Position numbers and translations under genes: made by a program. Positions 22,636-35,046 of a stretch of 64,000 nt of DNA are shown here, piece after piece; position 1 is the stretch's first letter; the number at the start of each line of letters is the position of its first letter. The DNA is from Globodera rostochiensis (Eukaryota > Nematoda > Chromadorea > Rhabditida > Heteroderidae): contig JAEVLN010000040.1 of NCBI GenBank assembly GCA_018350325.1, positions 186,001 to 250,000 of the forward strand. The letters run 5' to 3'. A model generated the notes under the pieces. It worked only from the letters and a program-made list of their open reading frames with translations. It did no database searches and was not told the DNA's origin.

Positions 22636-22918
22636 GGGCCGCTAATTATATGGAAATCCATATTTTTTTTTGCGCATTTGAAACGGCTTCTAAATACCAT
22701 AAATAGTATTTTTAGCTTTAGTTGTAGCTTCTAGAGCCCATTTTATAATCCATATTTTCATATTTCGCCATTTTTCAAAAAATTCCTTAACAAAAATGCA
22801 ATAAAAACAAAAAATACACCCCTAAGGATCGACTTTTTCAAAATTTTCAAAAAATGCACCCCTAAAAATTATTTTATGGCCATATTCCGAGATTTTCTGT
22901 CCATATAATTAGCGGCCC
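22636..22918. mobile_element. GGGCCGC-type MITE in copy D
   Basis: Same ends and same intron position as the element in copy B, therefore inherited through the segmental duplication rather than a new insertion. Confidence 0.85.
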
Positions 22919-23594
22919 AAATCATTATTTACATAATTTAAGAAATATTATATAATTTAATTTATATTATTTAAATAGACTTAAAATGAAAGAATATAAA
23001 TTTTTTGATTTTGATGATTATTATTTACTTAATTTTGTAATATTTACAATGTTGCATTTAAGCGGCGACATCACCCGGATCACCAACATTGCGTCCAAGT
23101 AAATCATTATTTACATAATTTAAGAAAAAATGTATAATTTAATTTATTATTTATAAATTATTTTTAAAATTGGATTTAAAGAATGAAAATTGTTCGGTAA
23201 TATTTACAATATTGCATTTAAGTGGGACCATTACCGCGTTTTCTTCCTGGTAAATGACTTATTTAAATATTTAAGAATTTTATTGGTTTATTTTTATAAA
23301 TTGTTTGAAATTGCTTAAATTTGGATTAAAGAATGAATGCTTTATATAATTAAATTTGTTTGGTAAATTGCAGTTGTTGGGACTTTATACCGAATGCCAC
23401 GGCCTCCAATTAAAGGGAAGAATTTACACCCATTGCCACCGCCTCCTTCTGCCAAAGATTAGGTATTTAAATTTTGTTTAATTTTATTTATATTATTTCA
23501 TAAATAGTTTCAATTTAGACTTAAATTTGACTTTAGAGAATGTAATTTTTTAATCTGATGAAAATTGATTGTTTAATGAATATTGCATTTAAAA

Positions 23595-23779
23595 CTAGGG
23601 TGGCACGGCACCGGGACTTTTGGAAAAACCGGGACCGGGACTAAATTTGGTACCGGCCAAAAAAACCGGGACCATTATAAGGGATTTTAAAGAAATTTTG
23701 AAAAACCGGGACTAAAATTTCAGTACCAAAATGTAAAAAATTGACCATTTCAGTACTGGTCCCGGTCCCGTGCCACCCT
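23595..23779. mobile_element. hAT-like MITE in the last intron of copy D
   Basis: Same element and site as in copy B, with ATTTAAAA at 23587-23594 and 23780-23787. Shared by B and D but absent from C and E. Confidence 0.85.
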
Positions 23780-23949
23780 ATTTAAAATGCATAAAAATTG
23801 CAGGCGCCACGTCGCAAAGTGCCAATGCCAAAAGCAAAGGGAAGATGAAGAAGAATTGATTGATGAATGGTGACGCTTTTTCGATTGCTAAGTGTTATTT
23901 GTTGTGCAATTGAATAATAACAAAACAATAAAAATATTATTCATTTTTA

Positions 23950-26900
23950 TATTTATTTTTTCAACAAATGTGAATCATCCGCCCTTTCCTTGTCATGTAA
24001 CCCCCAAGCAAAACAAGGCCGGGCATCCCCGGTTTTTTCATCCCCAAAAACGGGCATCCCCGGTTTGTTCATCCCCGAAAACGGGCATCCCTGCTATCCC
24101 CGTTCCTCGGTTTGACACCGGGGATCCCCTCTCCCCCGCCCCCGGCTGCTTCAATTTCTTAACAAAAATTGACAATTTTTGTAAAAAATTTCCCCGGCCT
24201 CGCTTGTCAGCACCGCCGGGCTCTCCTTCCCAAAAAAATGAAAGAGTTTCTTGAAAAAGATCGGACACTTAATACTAGAGATCGGGCCCAAAATTCGTGA
24301 AATCCAATCCATTTTTCAAAATGTCGGTCTTCAATTATAAATAGTATTAATATTAATCATGGTTTTGCGATGACTGGTCAGAAAAATGCTTTGAAAAAAT
24401 TTTAATTAAAAATCGGAAATTTAGCCATTTTGTTAAATTTTCTAAAATTTTTTGGGTTTTGTACAAATTTTTGGATTTTGTTAACCCAAAAAATACCAAA
24501 ACCACCAAAAGAGCTAAAATAATTTATTTAAAAAAAAATTCAACAAAATTCTGCACCGGTCCCACCAGCGGCCTTTGCATTTTGGGCATCAAAACGGAAC
24601 ATTGTCTCGCAACTAAAACGTCGGAGGCCGCCATCAGAATCAGTTTATTTGCTGCCAAAAGCTAAATTCCAACAACAAAAAAAAGTGCAAATTTCTCCCG
24701 TGTCCAGAAGGCATTTCCGCGCATTGGTCTCCCCGCTTCCGTCAGCCTCCCCCCCCCCCCCCCCAGTGATGCGATTGGCAAAACCCAAAAACGTGGCACT
24801 CAACCCCAAAACGGGGCAAAACGTGGCGGCATCTTTAAAAAACGTGGCAAAAAAACCGTGACAAAGAACCCCAAAACGCGGCGAATGCCACGTTTCCGAG
24901 GAAATCCCTCCCCCCCCCCCTATTGTGATCGGACGGAAGCTGAGGCTGATGAACTGTGATCATCGAGCCGAGCCGGCGGCGGTGCTTGGGCGCCAGGGGG
25001 CCAATGCATGGCGGTGAACTGGAAGGCGCCCCCGACAGCGGGATGGGGGCCGAAAGATTGATTGGGCACCGAGTCATTTGGGCACCGAGTCATTTGGGCA
25101 CCGAGTCATTTGGGCACCGAGTCATTTGGGCACCGAGTCATTTGGGCACCGAGTCATTTGGGCACCGAGTCATTTGGGCACCGAGTCATTTGGGCACCGA
25201 GTCATTTGGGCACCGAGTCATTTGGGCACCGAGTCATTTGGGCACCGAGTCATTTTGGCACCGAGTCATTTGGGCACCGTGTCATTTGGGCACCGAGTCA
25301 TCCCTCCCCCCCTGGCTACGTGCCTGGCGCTACTAGTATAAGAAAACAGAAAAGACCGATTCTTACAAAAGTTTTCAGGAAGTACTCGTGATTTTGGGAG
25401 TCCCTATCCCCGCGGGTCCTCCGGCAATCCGGCAAATGGGTGTCCCTAATTCATTTCTTGTTGTTTGAGCTGAAAATTTATACTCGGGAGGTTTTCGGAG
25501 GTGCTAATCACGAATATGGAATCAGATTTTGTTAAAATCATTGATTTTTGTCTAAGATTTTCCATCTAGTACTTAGGTAGTTGATTTTTTGTAATAGTAA
25601 AGCTTCTGCCCCCTTTGTTAAAAAATCAATTTTTTGAAAAACAAACAATCAAAACGAATTAATTTGACTTTTTAGATATTAAATTCGAATTCTACGCATC
25701 AGAAAACCCCCGGAAACGATCTTTTCCAATAATTTCTCGAAAATTAAAAAAATCGATTTTTTGAAAAATTCGAATTCGGGCCGGCAGTTCGAGGTTAGAT
25801 TCGGCTTCCACATCCCAGAACAACCGTAGAAACTTTTTCTTACGATTTTATAAAATGTTTTTTATTTAAAAAAAAAAATTAGGGACACCCAATTCTGTAG
25901 GATTGCTTCCGGGTCCTCCAATAAAGTTCCCCGGGCTTCGGAATTTGCAAAAAAAAAAACCCCAAATTTCTGTTGCGCAGGTCGTTGATCTGTAGCACTT
26001 TGATCGGAATATGTTTCTTCGGCGAGCATTTCATGTCCTGAGTGGGAATCGGCGGTGTCGATAAGCGCTGCCGATTTGCTAACTTTCGTTTTGGTCTTTA
26101 TAAGATTTATTTGTGAGCCAATATTCAAAAGAGTTCTTGGGATGGACTCTAAAATAAATTTTCCTTATCAATATCTAATGTTAAAATATGTCTGTAATGT
26201 CGTCTTTTTTTTGGTCAGATTTTGAACGAAAAGTTATGCCACATTAATCCAGAGCTACATTCATGGTACAGAATTTAAAACCGCAAGTTTGGCACATACG
26301 AAACTATTTTTATTGCCAGTCCCGGTTTTTCCCTGTCCTGGTTTAAAAAAAAGGCAAAAATCCCGATCCCGTTCCCGGTTCGAGATGCTGGTACCGGTCT
26401 CGATCCCGGCTTTCACGGTCCCGGCTTTCACGGTCCCGATCCCGGCTTTCACGCTCCCAGTCAATCCCGGTCCCGATTTTTCCTAAATTTCCCGGTCCCG
26501 ACCTACTCTACTTTTGAGTAACAAAAAGCCGGATATAATAAAATGAAAGGCCGCTGGCGGCCCGCCAACAGCGAGCACATGCAGAGAGAGAGAGCAAGTA
26601 GTGGGGCGAGACGGAGGGCAGAGTAAGAAGTCTGACGAGCGCCACTGTGGCGCAAGCGCGCGGGGACCCGCGGTGCGGGCGCGCGCGCGCGCGCCGACTT
26701 CTTCCGGAGCCCCGGTAATCTCGCCCAACCTGAGATAGGCATCTTCAAAAGCGGTGGACGGCAGGGAGGCCAAAATGCCCTTTTTTTATGGCAAATGCCA
26801 TAATTTTGGAAATTTGCCATATTTTTTGCCATATTTCCACTCTTGCCATAATTTTTACATATTTTAGAACTTTGTGAAAATTTCTTATTTTTGAGAGAAA

Positions 26901-27220
26901 GATGAGATTTCCGAAAAAAGTGTCAACGAACCCCAAGCCAGGGTGGCTTAGGCCTAAGCCTAAAAACCCCAAGCCAGGGTGGCTTAGGCCTAAGCCTAAC
27001 AAACCTCAAGCAAAGGTGGTTTAAACCACTTTAAATTCTCAATTTAATTTTCAATTGACGAATTCATAATCAGCGCATCAAATAACATAATTTCAGACAA
27101 TTTTGTATAATAAAAAATTTCCAAAAATTTTGACCCGTGGTGCGCAATTCTCCGGGTTGGTGCGCAATTTTTAGTGCGCAATTCTCCTCTTTCTTTTTTT
27201 TGGCAATTCTCCTAGCGCCA
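23950..27220. other. Intergenic DNA between copies D and E
   Basis: Near-identical to 14770-17975. It contains the 33-bp units, poly-C runs, the 16-bp array (25064-25301), the ggtcccg word repeat (26310-26510), the GC-rich block and the telomere-like block (26935-27005). No gene is supported. Confidence 0.6.
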
Positions 27221-27562
27221 TATTTGCCACATAGACAATAGCAATTTTGACGCAGGAAACTGCTGGATTCTTCATCATCCTTGTTGACGTTCATGTGCGA
27301 TTCACGGCATTAAATTGTAGAATTTGTATATAAAACCGAATATTACTTCCATGTTTTTATATTCATAAACCCAATTTTGCTTCTAGTTTTGTCTCGCAAT
27401 TTGTGCAACATTTTACTTTCGATTAGAGTACGGACCGATGGAGATTCGTCGATTGTCGAAATCTCGGAAAATCTCGACGAGTTTTTTCGAGATTTGTCGA
27501 TCGACGAATTTTTATCGCGATAAACTTGAAGTGAATTTGAATTATTTTTAAGATAAAAAAAA

Positions 27563-29262
27563 ATGCGTTTTTTTGTTCTTGTTTTGGTCATTTTTGTACT
27601 TTTTATGGCAATAAGTGGAGCAGCAGAATGCGGCTGCTTCGGGTCAAAGCGGGCGCACACAACTGCTGGCAGTGGTCAAAGCACACGACGCCAACAACAA
27701 AGTCGGGACAAATTTTAAAAAATTGTTTTTTAAATCGAAATTATTAATTTTATAATAATTACAATGTTGCATTTAGCGGCGACAACATCCGAATCATACC
27801 CATTGCCAATTCCTCAAAATCGTAAATCACTATTTAAATAATTTAGGAATAATTGTATTATTTAATTTATTATTTTTGTAAAATGTTTGAAATTATACTT
27901 AAATTTGAATGAAATTTTTTGTTTGCAGGAAAGTCGTCTTCCAAGAAAAGTAAAGTCAATAAAAGCATTCTTATAAATGTTTGAAATTAGACTTAAAATT
28001 GATGTAAAAAAATATATAAATTTTTTGATTTTGATGATAATTGTTTACTTATTTGGTAAAATTTACAATATTGCATTTAGCGGCGACATTATCCGGATCA
28101 TCACACCCATTGCCAATTCCTCAAAACAGTAAATCACTATTTATATAATTTTCAGTATATCATCATTATTAGGGCCGCTAATTATATGGAAATCCATATT
28201 TTTTTTTGCGCATTTGAAACGGCTTCTAAATACCATAAATAGTATTTTTAGCTTTAGTTGTAGCTTCTAGAGCCCATTTTATAATCCATATTTTCATATT
28301 TCGCCATTTTTCAAAAAATTCCTTAACAAAAATGCAATAAAAACAAAAAATACACCCCTAAGGATCGACTTTTTCAAAATTTTCAAAAAATGCACCCCTA
28401 AAAATTATTTTATGGCCATGCCGAGATTTTCTGTCCATATAATTAGCGGCCCAAATCATTATTTACATAATTTAAGAAATATTTTATAATTTAATTTATA
28501 TTATTTAAATAGACTTAAAATGAAAGAATAGAAATTTTTTGATTTTGATGATTATTATTTACTTAATTTTGTAAAATTTACAATGTTGCATTTAAGCGGC
28601 GACTTCATCCGGATCATCACACCCAATACCAATTCCTTCAAAGCGTAATCACTATTTACATAATTTAAGAAATATTGTATAATTTAATTAAGAACAATTG
28701 TATTATTATTTTATAAATTATTTGAAATGAAAAACTTAAATTTGGATTTAAAGAATGAAAATTGTTCGTTAATATTTACAATATTGCATTTAAGCGCCCC
28801 CGGTGCTGCGTTTTCGTCCTGGTAAATGACTTATTTACATATTTAAGAAATTTTATTGGTTTATAATTCATATCACAGTATTTTTATAAATTGTTTGAAA
28901 TTGCTTAAATTTGGATTATGAATTAAAATGTTTATTTAATTAAATTTTTTTGGTAAATTGCAGTTGTTGGGACGGATTTATACCGAATGCCACGGCCTCC
29001 AATTAAAGGGAAGGATTTACACCCATTGCCACCGCCTCCTTCTGCCAAAGATTAGGTATTTAAATTTTGTTTAATTTTATTTATATTATTTCATAAATAG
29101 TTTCAAGAGACTTAAAATTGACTTTAAAGAATGTAATTTTTTTTAATCAAATTGAATGAATGCTTAATGTCAATAATATTGCATTTAAAGCGCATAAAAA
29201 TTGCAGGCGCCACGTCGCAAAGTGCCAATGCCAAAAGCAAAGGGAAGATGAAGAAGAATTGA
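27563..29262 (+). CDS. Microexon secreted-protein gene, copy E
   Basis: Exons: 27563-27701 (signal peptide MRFFVLVLVIFVLFMA), 27777-27821, 27929-27949, 28081-28128, 28597-28644, 28795-28821, 28964-29055 (TAG-ended) and 29207-29262. The predicted protein is 139 aa ending PPPSAKD, or 127 aa with a Lys-rich end if the TAG exon is skipped. From exon 2 on it matches copy C, but its exon 1 matches copy B (second Phe instead of Cys), so the copies are mosaics. A TATA box lies near 27327; the upstream ATGCCA is lost as in C. Confidence 0.72.
28172..28452. mobile_element. GGGCCGC-type MITE in copy E
   Basis: Short (281-bp) form at the position where copy C carries the 437-bp form, so the two orthologous sites differ by an internal deletion or gene conversion. 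Confidence 0.85.
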
Positions 29263-30379
29263 TTGATGAATGGTGAAGCTTTTTTCGATTGCTAAGTGTT
29301 ATTTGTTGTGCAATTGAATAATAACAAAACAATAAAAATTATAATTCATTTTAAATTTTTTTTTAACAAATGTGAATCATCCACCATTTCCTTGTCATGT
29401 GCCCCCCAAGCAAAACAAGGCCGGGCATCCCCGGTTTGTTCATCCCCGAAAACGGGCATCCCCGGTTTGTTCATCCCTGACAACGGGCATCCCCGGGCAG
29501 TCAGTGTGTTTGTTTGAAATTTGGATTACGGAACCGAGTCATTTGAGCACCGATCATTTGGGCACCGAATCATTTGGGCACCACATTTCTCAGTCTCGAT
29601 TCCCGATTCTAGGTAAATTTCAAATCTCGAACAGCTCTAGAAAGTACTCGTGATGATTTTGGGAGTCCTTATCCCCGCGGGTCATCCGGCAATCCGGCAA
29701 AAATGGGTGTCCCTAATTCATTTCTTGTTGTTTGAGCTGAAAATTTATACTCGGGAGGTCTTCGGAGGTGCTAATCACGAATATGGAATCAGTTGTTAAA
29801 ATCATTGATTTTTGTCTAAGATTTCCCATCTAATACTTACGTAGTTGATTTTTTGTAATAGTAAAGCTGCTGCCCCCTTTGTTAAAAAATCAATTTTTTG
29901 AAAAACAAACAATCAAAACGAATTAATTTGACTTTTTAGATATTAAATTCGAATTTCTGGTGTTGTCCAATTTTTGCAATTTTTTGATCTCTCCCCGCTT
30001 GAGACCAGGAAAGGGGTGGGAGCCGACGACCTCAAAAACATTTTGGAAATCGGAATTCCGACCCAAAAAAAAATCGGAAATCGGAATTCCGACCATCCCT
30101 GCTGGAGGCACTGCTCCCGGGGCCACAAATTCCAAAGTTTTACGGTCCCGGTTCCGGGAGCCGGAACATCACTTCCCCCCAGGCCGATGTGTGGGATCCC
30201 TTGGGGGCCGGGTTGGCAGTCTACAGGAAGAAGAGTTTTACACTTTTTTTTGCCTACCACCGCTTCACTGTGCGATGCGAGACAACGCCCGGGCCCTTCG
30301 ATTTTAGTTAATGTTTTTGCAGAGCCGGCCGGACACCCACCCATTTGCACAACCGAATTTGTTGTTGGTTTTCAATTTT

Positions 30380-30600
30380 GCCATACGTCGGGGGATATAT
30401 GCCACATAGACAATAGCAATTTTGCTATACATTGGGGGGGGGGGGGGTATATGCCACATAGACAATAGAAATTTTGCCATACATCGGGAGATATATGCCA
30501 TATAGACAATAGCAATTTTGCTATACATTGGGGGGGGGGGTGTATGCCACATAGACAATAGTAATTTTGCCATACATTGGGGGAATATATGCCACATAAA
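30380..30600. repeat. ATGCCA/poly-G minisatellite upstream of copy F
   Basis: Near-identical to 21320-21545 apart from the length of G-runs. Confidence 0.9.
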
Positions 30601-30918
30601 CAATAGCAGTTTGACGCAGGAAACTGCTGGTCTTCATCCTGTTGACGTTCACATGCAATTCACGGCATTAAATTGTAGAATTTGTATATAAAACCGAATA
30701 TTACTTCCATGTTTTTATATTCATAAACCCGATTTTTCTTGTAGTTTTTTCTTGCAATTTGTGCAACATTTTTTACTTTCGACTAGAGCACGGACTGATC
30801 GAGATTCGTCGATCGAAAACTCGGAAAATCTCGCCGAGTTTTTTCGAGATTTGTCGATCGACGAATTTTTACCGCGATAAACTTGAAGTGAATTTGAATT
30901 ATTTTTAAGATAAAAAAA

Positions 30919-32236
30919 ATGCGTTTTTGTGCTTAATTTGGTAAAATTTACAATATTGCATTTAGCGGCGACATCATCCGGACCATTCCCATTGCCAATT
31001 CCTCTAAATCGTAAATCACTATTTAAATAATTTTAGTAAATCATTATTTACATAATTTAAGAAATATTGTTATATTTAATTTATATTATTTAAAATTAGA
31101 CTTAAATTTGATGAAATTGTTTGTTTGCAGGAACGTCGTCTTCTAAGAAAAGTAAAGTCAATAAAAGCATGCTTAATGTTAGAAATTAGAAAATTAGAGT
31201 TAAAATTGATGTAAAAAAATATATAATTTTTTGATTTTGATGATAATTGTTTACTTAATTTTGTAATATTTACAATATTGCACTTAGCGGCGACATCATC
31301 CGGGGTCTGGCCAATTGCCAATTCCTCAAAATCGTAAATCACTATTTAAATAATTTTAGTAAATCATTATTTACATAATTTAAGAAATATTGTTATATTT
31401 AATTTATATTATTTAAAATTAGACTTAAATTAGATGAAATTGTTTGTTTGCAGGAACGTCGTCTTCCAAGAAAAGTAAAGTCAATAAAAACATTCTTAAA
31501 AATGTTTGAAATTAGAGTTAAAATTGATGTAAAAAAATATATAATTTTTTGATTTTGATGATAATTGTTTACTTCCACATTCATATAAATTTTTTGATTT
31601 TGATTATAATTGCTAACTTAATTTTGTAATATTTACAATATAGCATTTAAAACGGCGGAATTAGCGGAATCATCTGGATCATGCCAATTGCCACTCCCTA
31701 GTAAATCATTATTTACATAATTTAAGAAAAATTGTATAATTTAATTTATTATTTATAAATTCTTTGAAATGAGACTTAAATTTGGATTTAAGAATGAAAA
31801 TTGTTTGGTAATATTTACAATATTGCATTTAAGAGAATCCAGTGCCGAGTAGTATTCGTCCTGGTAAATGACTTATTTACATATTTAAGAAATTCTATTG
31901 GTTTAAAATTCATATCACAGTATTTTCATAAATTGTTTTAAATTGCTTAAATTTGGATTAATGAATTAAAATGTTTTATTTAATTAAGTTTGTTTTCTAA
32001 ATTGCAGTTAAAAGCCATTTATACCGAATTCCACAGCCTCCTGCATTAGGTATTAAATATTGTTTAATTTTAATTTATATTATTTCATAATAGTTTCAAT
32101 TTAGACTTAAATTTGACTTTAAAGAATGTAATTTTTTTAATCAAATTCAATAACATTGCATTTAAAACGCATAAAAATTGCAGGCGGCCTGCCACTGCCA
32201 AATCCAAAAGGCAAAGAGAAGATGAAGAAGAATTGA
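30919..32236 (+). pseudogene. Microexon gene copy F, signal peptide deleted and one exon out of frame
   Basis: It has the same exon-1 deletion as copy D (ATG at 30919, stop after five codons). Exons: 30966-31010, 31131-31151, 31288-31333 (46 nt, one base too long, so the frame shifts), 31454-31474, 31665-31700, 31834-31863, 32008-32049 and 32184-32236. The exon at 32008-32049 is the counterpart of the TAG-ended exon of B-E, but here it is a clean phase 1-1, 42-nt exon that joins the final Lys-rich exon. It probably shows the ancestral form. Confidence 0.65.
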
Positions 32237-32299
32237 TTGATGAATGGCTGCGCTTTTTCGATTGTTAAGTGTTATTTTGTTGTGCAATTGAATAATAAC

Positions 32300-32605
32300 A
32301 AAACAATAAAAAATTATTATTCATTTTATATTTTCGAAAATGGGTTGTCAAAGTTGAAAAACAAATGTTATGACGATTTTAACGAAATTTGTTAACAAAA
32401 TTGGTCCAAAAATTATCGATTTTCCGAAAATTTGCGACTTTTTGCTCAAATTTCGGAAATCGGAATTCCACCCATCCCTGGTTTACACCCCATAAAACAT
32501 TTGAGTTGGTGAAATGTTAAGAGGAGACAAATAATTATAATTAAATAACAAAAAATTAAAAGATAAAAAAGAATAAATTGAAATGAAAATGAAAAAAATT
32601 GAATT
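32300..32605. other. Spacer between copy F and fragment G
   Basis: AT-rich, with no exon-like sequence. A caattgaataa/acaataaaa tail of copy F ends near 32315. Confidence 0.4.
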
Positions 32606-32609
32606 AGCA

Positions 32610-33870
32610 ATTTCTTCAAAGCGTAAATCACTATTTAAATAATATTAGTAAATCATTAATTTACATAATTAAGAAATATTGTACAATTTAATTTATATTA
32701 TTTAAAATTAGACTTAAATTTGAATGAAAATATTTTGTTTGCAGGAAAGTCGTCTTCCAAGAAAAGTAAAGTCAATAAAAGCATTCTTATAAATGTTTGA
32801 AATTAGAGTTAAAATTGATGTAAAAAAATATATAAATTTTTTGATTTTAATGATAATGTTTACTTAATTTGGTAAAATTTACAATATTGCATTTAGCGGC
32901 GACATTATCCGGATCATCACACCCATTGCCAATTCCTCAAAATCGTAAATCACTATTTATATAATTTTCAGTATATCATCATTATTAGGGCCGCTAATTA
33001 TATGGAAATCCATATTTTTTTTTGCGCATTTGAAACGGCTTCTAAATACCATAAATAGTATTTTTAGCTTTAGTTGTAGCTTCTAGAGCCCATTTTATAA
33101 TCCATATTTTCATATTTCGCCATTTTTCAAAAAATTCCTTAACAAAAATGCAATAAAAACAAAAAATACACCCCTAAGGATCGACTTTTTCAAAATTTTC
33201 AAAAAATGCACCCCTAAAAATTATTTTATGGCCATATTCCGAGATTTTCTGTCCATATAATTAGCGGCCCAAATCATTATTTACATAATTTAAGAAATAT
33301 TATATAATTTAATTTATATTATTTAAAATTAGACTTAAATTTGAATGAAAATATTTTGTTTGCAGGAAAGTCGTCTTCCAAGAAAAGTAAAGTCAATAAA
33401 AGCATTCTTATAAATGTTTGAAATTAGAGTTAAAATTGATGTAAAAAAATATATAAATTTTTTGATTTTAATGATAATTGTTTACTTAATTTTGTAATAT
33501 TTACAATATTGCACTTAGCGGCGACATCATCCGGATCTGGCCAATTGCCAATTCCTCAAAAACGTAAATCACTATTTAAATAATTTAGGAATAATTGTAT
33601 TATTTAATTTATTATTTTTATAAAATGTTTGAAATTATACTTAAATTTGAATGAAAATATTTTGTTTGCAGGAAAGTCGTCTTCCAAGAAAAGTAAAGTC
33701 AATAAAAACATTCTTATAAATGTTTGAAATAGAGTTAAAATTGATGTAAAAAAATATATAAATTTTTTGATTTTGATGATAATTGTTTACTTTTTTGGTA
33801 AAATTTACAATATTGCATTTAGCGGCGACATCATCCGGATCATCACACCCATTGCCAATTCCTCAAAACA
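32610..33870 (+). pseudogene. Microexon gene fragment G (no first or last exon)
   Basis: A partial exon at 32610-32623 is followed by 21-nt exons at 32745-32765, 33366-33386 and 33672-33692, and larger modules at 32897-32944 (48 nt), 33519-33563 (45 nt) and 33823-33870 (48 nt), all phase 1-1. There is no signal-peptide exon before and no terminal exon after. It may be an orphan block of modules, or a reservoir for recombination. Confidence 0.65.
32988..33270. mobile_element. GGGCCGC-type MITE in fragment G (first)
   Basis: 283 bp with the usual ends, in the intron after 32944. Confidence 0.85.
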
Positions 33871-33975
33871 GTAAATCACTATTTAAATAATTTTCAGTAT
33901 ATCATCATTATTAGGGCCGCTAATTATATGGAAATCCATATTTTTTTTTGCGCATTTGAAACGGCTTCTAAATAC

Positions 33976-35046
33976 TAGAGACCGGCCAGAAGGGTCGGTC
34001 GGTACTTTTCGGTAAAGTACCGAAAAAGTACCGGTACCGAAAAGTACCGAAAAAAATTGTCGGTACTTTTTCGGTTTTCGGTACCAAAATTTTATAATTA
34101 ACTTTTCAACAAAAAATCGTTTATTTTGGAAATCTTGGCTTTCTTAGTATTTATAATTGAGTATTGGGAGATTGCGGTTCAAAAAAATCAGCATTTCGAC
34201 CTGTTCCTGCTCTGTGGCAAGAAGGCTTAGGCCCCGAGACCGAGACCCAAAAAACCCGAGAAATTTCCCACAAGTTTTTAGGAATTATTTTTTTGGTTTA
34301 ATTGCATTTTCTTAAACAATTTTTTCAGAAGGAGCATATTTGTCAAGGAATTTTCAAAAATTCAAGTTGTTTTGAAAACTTCTGCTGGGGGCGGGGAGGT
34401 GGGAGTCGGCGGTGCCGATAGGCGCCGCCGAGAAAAATTCAAATTTTGACTCAATTTGTTAAGAGATTTTCAGCCAAAATTTTAAAAATACGGTATTTTT
34501 TGGGAATGGGGGGGGGGTCAAAACCGAGAAATTTCTCGGTTCGAGACCGAGACTCTCGAACAGCTCTAGCCGAAGGCGTCGCAGAGAGAACAAAATGAAA
34601 ATTCTTACGATTTTATTAAGAAAACTTGTCCAATTTCGATAACTAAATGGTAAAAAAAGTACCTAACTCTTTATGTAAATCTTAGAAGTTAATATTGTTT
34701 TTCTTGCCATGAAGTTAATTAAAAGACACAAAAAACTATTTACACAGTCGGGGGTTTGAACCCCAGGCAACCACATCACTCACCAGCAGGGCATTCAATA
34801 AAAGGAATTTGACCCGAGGACTTCGAACCTCAGACAATAAGGTCTTTTGGTTAACAGTTTAACCACTGAGCCACGTAATATTTTGAAAAACGGTCGAAAA
34901 ATTCTAATATATTACCAATTTTTCAATTCGGTACTTTTTTCGGTACTCAGATTTTTTCGGTCGGTACTTTTCGGTAAAGTACCGATGCCTGAGTACCGAA
35001 AAGTACCGAAAAAGCGTCGGTACTTTCCCGTACCGTCCGATCTCTA
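33976..35046. mobile_element. hAT-like TAGAG element nested in the MITE
   Basis: Ends TAGAGACCGG and, inverted, CCGATCTCTA. An exact 8-bp target duplication CTAAATAC is present at 33968-33975 and 35047-35054, and the empty site is seen in five other MITE copies. The outer 120 bp on each side are degenerate ggtacttttcggta words that pair with each other. The middle (34160-34900) carries unrelated cargo including two tRNA-like stretches. No transposase is encoded. Confidence 0.8.
34801..34874 (-). tRNA. tRNA-like sequence inside the nested element
   Basis: On the minus strand it begins gtggctcagtggttaaactg (A-box-like), later has gaggttcgaagtcctc (B-box-like) and ends gggtcaaattcc. A second B-box-like ggggttcaaacccc lies at about 34750-34765. 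Probably a tRNA-derived repeat carried as cargo rather than a working tRNA. Confidence 0.4.

Larger units (their letters stand above)
21860..23859 (+). pseudogene. Microexon gene copy D, signal-peptide exon deleted
   Basis: The start ATG (21860) and three further codons are followed directly by intron-type sequence and a TAA at 21875-21877, so most of exon 1 is missing. Downstream exons look intact: 21907-21951, 22071-22091, 22224-22271, 22392-22412, 22545-22592, 23063-23098, 23223-23249, 23374-23462 (TAG-ended) and 23804-23859, all in register. The gene could be dead, or transcribed from another start without secretion. The promoter repeats and TATA box (21626) remain. Confidence 0.65.
21550..30600. 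repeat. ~9.2-kb tandem segmental duplication of 12.2-21.5 kb
   Basis: Matching landmarks are offset by 9086-9245 bp: 14638 with 23801 (end of B and D), 17825 with 27070, and 20061 with 29147 (end of C and E). Each unit holds two gene copies (B-C, then D-E) and their flanks. A third unit begins at 30.4 kb with copy F and then diverges. Confidence 0.85.
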
